A stretch of 7,550 bases of DNA from Oryzihumus sp036391795. Its GTDB lineage: Bacteria > Actinomycetota > Actinomycetes > Actinomycetales > Dermatophilaceae. The stretch is taken from assembly GCF_036391795.1 (NCBI RefSeq), contig NZ_DASVZH010000228.1:1-7550 (forward strand), written 5' to 3'. Position 1 is the first letter of the stretch. The number at the start of each line of letters is the position of its first letter. The position numbers and the translations under genes were made by a program. This document shows positions 6,015 through 7,550 of this stretch, in pieces. The notes under the pieces were generated by a model. That model was given only the letters and a program-made list of their open reading frames with translations, did no database searches and had not been told where the DNA came from.

Positions 6015-7088
6015 TCAGGACCCTTCCTGGTCGGGGTGGGGTGGTGCGGTGCTGGCCCGCACCACGAGCTCGGTGGGCAGGACGTGGTGCCGGGCCCGGC
6101 GCCGGACGTCCGAGCGGGGCGCGGCGAGCGCGCCGGTCAGCTCGGCTGCCGCGACCTTGCCCTTGGCGGCGAAGTCCTGGCGGACGGTGGTCAGCGCAGG
6201 CCGCATCCGGGCCGCCATCGGACTGTCGTCGAAGCCGACCACGGACAGGTCCTCGGGCACGCGCAGCCCGGCGTCCTCGGCGGCGTGCACGACGGCTGCG
6301 GCCACGACGTCGGAGAAGCACAGGATCGCGGTCGGCCGCTCGGGCAGCGCCAGCAGCAGCCGCGCGCCCGCGAGGTAGTCGTCGTGACCGGAGTCGGGGA
6401 CCTTGACCACCGGCGGCTCGATGCCCGCGGCGCGGAGCGCCTCGAGCCACCCCAGCAGCCGCTGGCGCACCGGGTGGGCCAGCGGCGAGGCGAGGGGGTC
6501 GGGGTCGAGGCCGAACGAGCCGCCCACCGCCGCGCTGACGATGCCGATGCGGCGGTGGCCGAGGTCGACCAGGTGCTGGGCGGCGGCCCGGGCGCCGCCC
6601 CGGTCGTCGACGTTGACGCTGGGCACGCCGGGGGCCTGCACCTGGTCGACGAAGACCAGGGGCAGGCCGCGCTTGCGCAGCCACGCCACGGCAGGCGTGG
6701 TGGGGTCACAGGAGTAGACCAGCGCGCCGTCCATCGCCACGTCACGGGCGGGGACCCGGCCGCTGGTCTCCGACGAGGTGAGCAGGGTGAGGGCGAGGCC
6801 GGTCGGGGCCAGCTCGGAGGCGATCGCCCCGAGGAAGGCCATCGCGACCTCGTCGGCGAAGGCGTAGTGCAGTGCATCGGTGAGCAGCACGCCCACCGCA
6901 CCCGTGCTCCCCCGGGCCAGCGCCCGCGCGCTGGGGTCGGGCCCGACGTAGCCGAGCTCCTGCGCGGCTTCGAGGATGCGCTCCCGCAGCGAGGCGGAGA
7001 GCTGGTCCGGCCGGGAGAAGGCGTTGGAGACCGTCATCCGGCTCACACCGACCTGGTCGGCGATCGTCTGCAGGGTCACCTTGGCCAC
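6015..7088 (-). CDS. LacI-family transcriptional regulator
   Basis: A 357-residue protein with complete LacI/GalR architecture. The DNA-binding headpiece is at 3-48 (VTLQTIADQVGVSRMTVSNA at 4-23, then the third helix). The hinge helix lies near 53-61 (SARALARGS). The periplasmic-binding-protein-like effector domain spans about 64-345, with the expected landmarks HLVDLGHRRIGIV at 172-184, TAILCFSDVVAAAVV at 253-267 and DLSVVGFDDSPMAARMRPAL at 280-299. The GTG at 7088 is supported by AAGGTG (complement of 7094-7099) five bases upstream and by the short normal lead into helix 1. Most relatives respond to sugars or nucleosides, but no sugar genes are in the window, so the ligand is unknown. It lies 40 bases after a small ORF and directly before the PPOX gene, and may control this run through the CpG-centred palindromes at 7366-7406. 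Confidence 0.95.
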   Translation of the reverse strand: MAKVTLQTIADQVGVSRMTVSNAFSRPDQLSASLRERILEAAQELGYVGPDPSARALARGSTGAVGVLLTDALHYAFADEVAMAFLGAIASELAPTGLALTLLTSSETSGRVPARDVAMDGALVYSCDPTTPAVAWLRKRGLPLVFVDQVQAPGVPSVNVDDRGGARAAAQHLVDLGHRRIGIVSAAVGGSFGLDPDPLASPLAHPVRQRLLGWLEALRAAGIEPPVVKVPDSGHDDYLAGARLLLALPERPTAILCFSDVVAAAVVHAAEDAGLRVPEDLSVVGFDDSPMAARMRPALTTVRQDFAAKGKVAAAELTGALAAPRSDVRRRARHHVLPTELVVRASTAPPHPDQEGS

Positions 7089-7128
7089 GCCTCACCTTCT
7101 CACGGGCGTGACGCAGCGGTGCCGGACG

Positions 7129-7332
7129 TCAGCAGGGGGCGCCGCAGGCCGGCGCGACGCGGTCCGCGGTGCGGTGCAGGACCGAGGCCAGGCCGGTGCG
7201 GGACCGCTCGAGGCGGGGACGGCGTGCCGGCGCCGGCTGCTCGACGACGACGGGGGCGCCGGGGCGGGCGCTGAGGACCTCGCGCTCGGCGGCGGCCCGG
7301 ATGTGAAAGGCGGCGATGGGGGCAGTGCTCAC
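7129..7332 (-). CDS. Small unrecognised protein, first gene of the run
   Basis: A 67-residue ORF starting at GTG 7332. I do not recognise the family. The N-terminal third (STAPIAAFHIRAAAEREVLS) looks like a helix with alternating hydrophobic and charged residues. The middle is Pro/Arg-rich (QPAPARRPRLERSR) and the end, TGLASVLHRTADRVAP, could form a second amphipathic helix. It has no membrane segment or signal peptide. Codon third positions are almost all G or C, as in the surrounding genes, which favours a real gene. It sits right behind a plausible promoter with operator-like repeats and 40 bases ahead of the LacI gene. Against it: no clear ribosome site precedes the GTG, and in GC-rich DNA a 67-codon ORF can be chance. 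It could be a small regulatory or leader-type protein, but that is speculation. Confidence 0.58.
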   Translation of the reverse strand: MSTAPIAAFHIRAAAEREVLSARPGAPVVVEQPAPARRPRLERSRTGLASVLHRTADRVAPACGAPC

Positions 7333-7365
7333 GGTGGTGCCAATCGGTTCTCGGAGGGGTGGCTT

Positions 7366-7379
7366 CTGTACCGATACAG
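7366..7379. promoter_or_regulatory. Operator-like palindrome 1
   Basis: CTGTACCGATACAG is a 14-base even palindrome with a single mismatched pair, centred on CpG as LacI-family operators usually are. It overlaps the putative -10 box of the leftward promoter, a repressing position. A TetR-type operator would look similar, so the binding protein is not settled; the adjacent LacI gene makes autoregulation the simplest idea. Confidence 0.5.
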
Positions 7380-7405
7380 TAAACCCTCCATTCTGTACCG
7401 GTCAA
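7376..7405 (-). promoter_or_regulatory. Putative promoter of the leftward gene run
   Basis: On the minus strand TTGACC (7405-7400) matches the -35 consensus at five of six positions. After 18 bases it is followed by TACTGT (7381-7376), a TANNNT-type -10 box. Transcription would start near 7370, about 37 bases before the small ORF and upstream of the LacI-PPOX-coaE-DUF202 run. Two operator-like palindromes overlap the -10 and -35 boxes respectively. This is the most A/T-containing patch in the right half of the window, as expected of a promoter. Confidence 0.5.
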
Positions 7406-7406
7406 G
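7393..7406. promoter_or_regulatory. Operator-like palindrome 2 (weaker)
   Basis: CTGTACCGGTCAAG pairs at five of seven positions, with a perfect ACCGGT core centred on CpG. It shares its first eight bases, and two more upstream (TTCTGTACCG), with palindrome 1. Its centre lies exactly 27 bases away, and it covers the putative -35 box. Confidence 0.4.
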
Positions 7407-7468
7407 CCGATCGCCCCACGGGTACCGCGTTGCCGCCCGCCCGCCCGCCGGGTCCGGGTGGGGAACGC

Positions 7469-7505
7469 ACGAGGGCCCGGACCGCAGTGCGGTCCGGGCC
7501 CTCGT
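7469..7505 (-). terminator. Strong hairpin terminator
   Basis: A perfect 17-bp stem, ACGAGGGCCCGGACCGC (7469-7485) pairing with 7489-7505, closes on a three-base loop. It begins 11 bases after the stop codon of the minus-strand gene entering from the right. There is no clear T-run, which is usual for actinobacterial terminators. It should insulate the leftward promoter at about 7376-7405 from that neighbour. Confidence 0.82.
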
Positions 7506-7516
7506 CGCAGCGATGC

Positions 7517-7550
7517 TCAGGTGAGCGTCACGGCGTAGCTGCTCAGTTGC
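7517..7550 (-). CDS. 3' end of an unidentified minus-strand gene
   Basis: Reading leftward from the right edge, one frame gives QLSSYAVTLT followed by TGA at 7519-7517, then a strong terminator hairpin 11 bases later. The alternating residues look like the final beta-strand of a protein, as at the end of many secreted or carbohydrate-active enzymes, but ten residues cannot identify it. The call rests on the stop-plus-terminator arrangement. Confidence 0.5.
   Translation of the reverse strand, partial: QLSSYAVTLT

Larger units (their letters stand above)
7368..7427 (+). repeat. Three GTACCG motifs at exact 27-base spacing
   Basis: GTACCG occurs at 7368-7373, 7395-7400 and 7422-7427. The first two share the longer TTCTGTACCG. 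A further, inverted relative, ATCGGT at 7343-7348 (complement ACCGAT, as in copy 1), falls in the same 27-base phase on the other side. The array covers the putative promoter and the start of the transcribed region. Confidence 0.6.

Noticed and set aside
5847..7274. Plus-strand open frame (475 codons) antisense to the LacI gene
   Set aside because: No recognisable domain, biased composition, and it conflicts with an intact LacI protein.
7342..7349. AATCGGTT as a separate third LacI operator
   Set aside because: It is a short imperfect palindrome whose flanks do not pair. I kept it only as a possible phased relative in the array, not as a site of its own.
1..7550. A wholly new defence, mobile or biosynthetic system
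   Set aside because: Nearly all genes belong to familiar families with intact motifs. No transposase, integrase, nuclease, toxin-antitoxin pair, CRISPR repeat or terminal repeat was found.

Overview
The DNA is very GC-rich. Codons in the recognisable genes end almost always in G or C, starts are often GTG, and genes abut with 1-4 base overlaps. Together with a probable F420-dependent PPOX oxidoreductase and a dephospho-CoA kinase fused to a GrpB domain, a fusion known from Mycobacterium, this points to a high-GC actinobacterium. My guess is a Micrococcales/Intrasporangiaceae-type genome, but no rRNA or other marker is present to fix the lineage.

Layout, left to right. (1) Positions 3-1565, plus strand: an N,N-dimethylformamidase-large-subunit-like protein whose reading frame is open at the left edge. 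(2) Positions 1648-3090, minus strand: a 14-helix DHA2 (EmrB/QacA-type) drug exporter. It is divergent from (3) 3179-3658, plus strand, a MarR-family repressor. The 88-base gap between them holds a GGTTCTG/CAGAACC inverted repeat spanning the putative promoter, so this is a standard self-regulated efflux pair. (4) Positions 3630-7332, minus strand: a compact, probably co-transcribed run. In transcription order it is a small unrecognised 67-residue protein, a LacI-family regulator, a PPOX-class oxidoreductase, CoaE-GrpB, and two DUF202 membrane proteins. The last junctions are TGATG and ATGA overlaps, which suggests translational coupling. The run ends tail-to-tail inside the 3' end of marR. 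(5) Positions 7343-7427: the control region of that run, with a putative promoter and GTACCG motifs spaced exactly 27 bases apart. (6) Positions 7469-7505: a perfect 17-bp hairpin that terminates a minus-strand gene, of which only the last ten full codons and the stop lie in the window.

Most genes belong to known families and I see no clear new multi-gene system. The parts that deserve a second look are the 27-base-phased operator-like array with its small downstream ORF, the coupling of CoaE-GrpB to two DUF202 membrane proteins under a LacI-type regulator, and the convergent overlap that makes read-through from that run antisense to marR. No tRNA, rRNA, CRISPR array, insertion sequence or attachment site was seen. 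No gap without a gene exceeds 300 bases.
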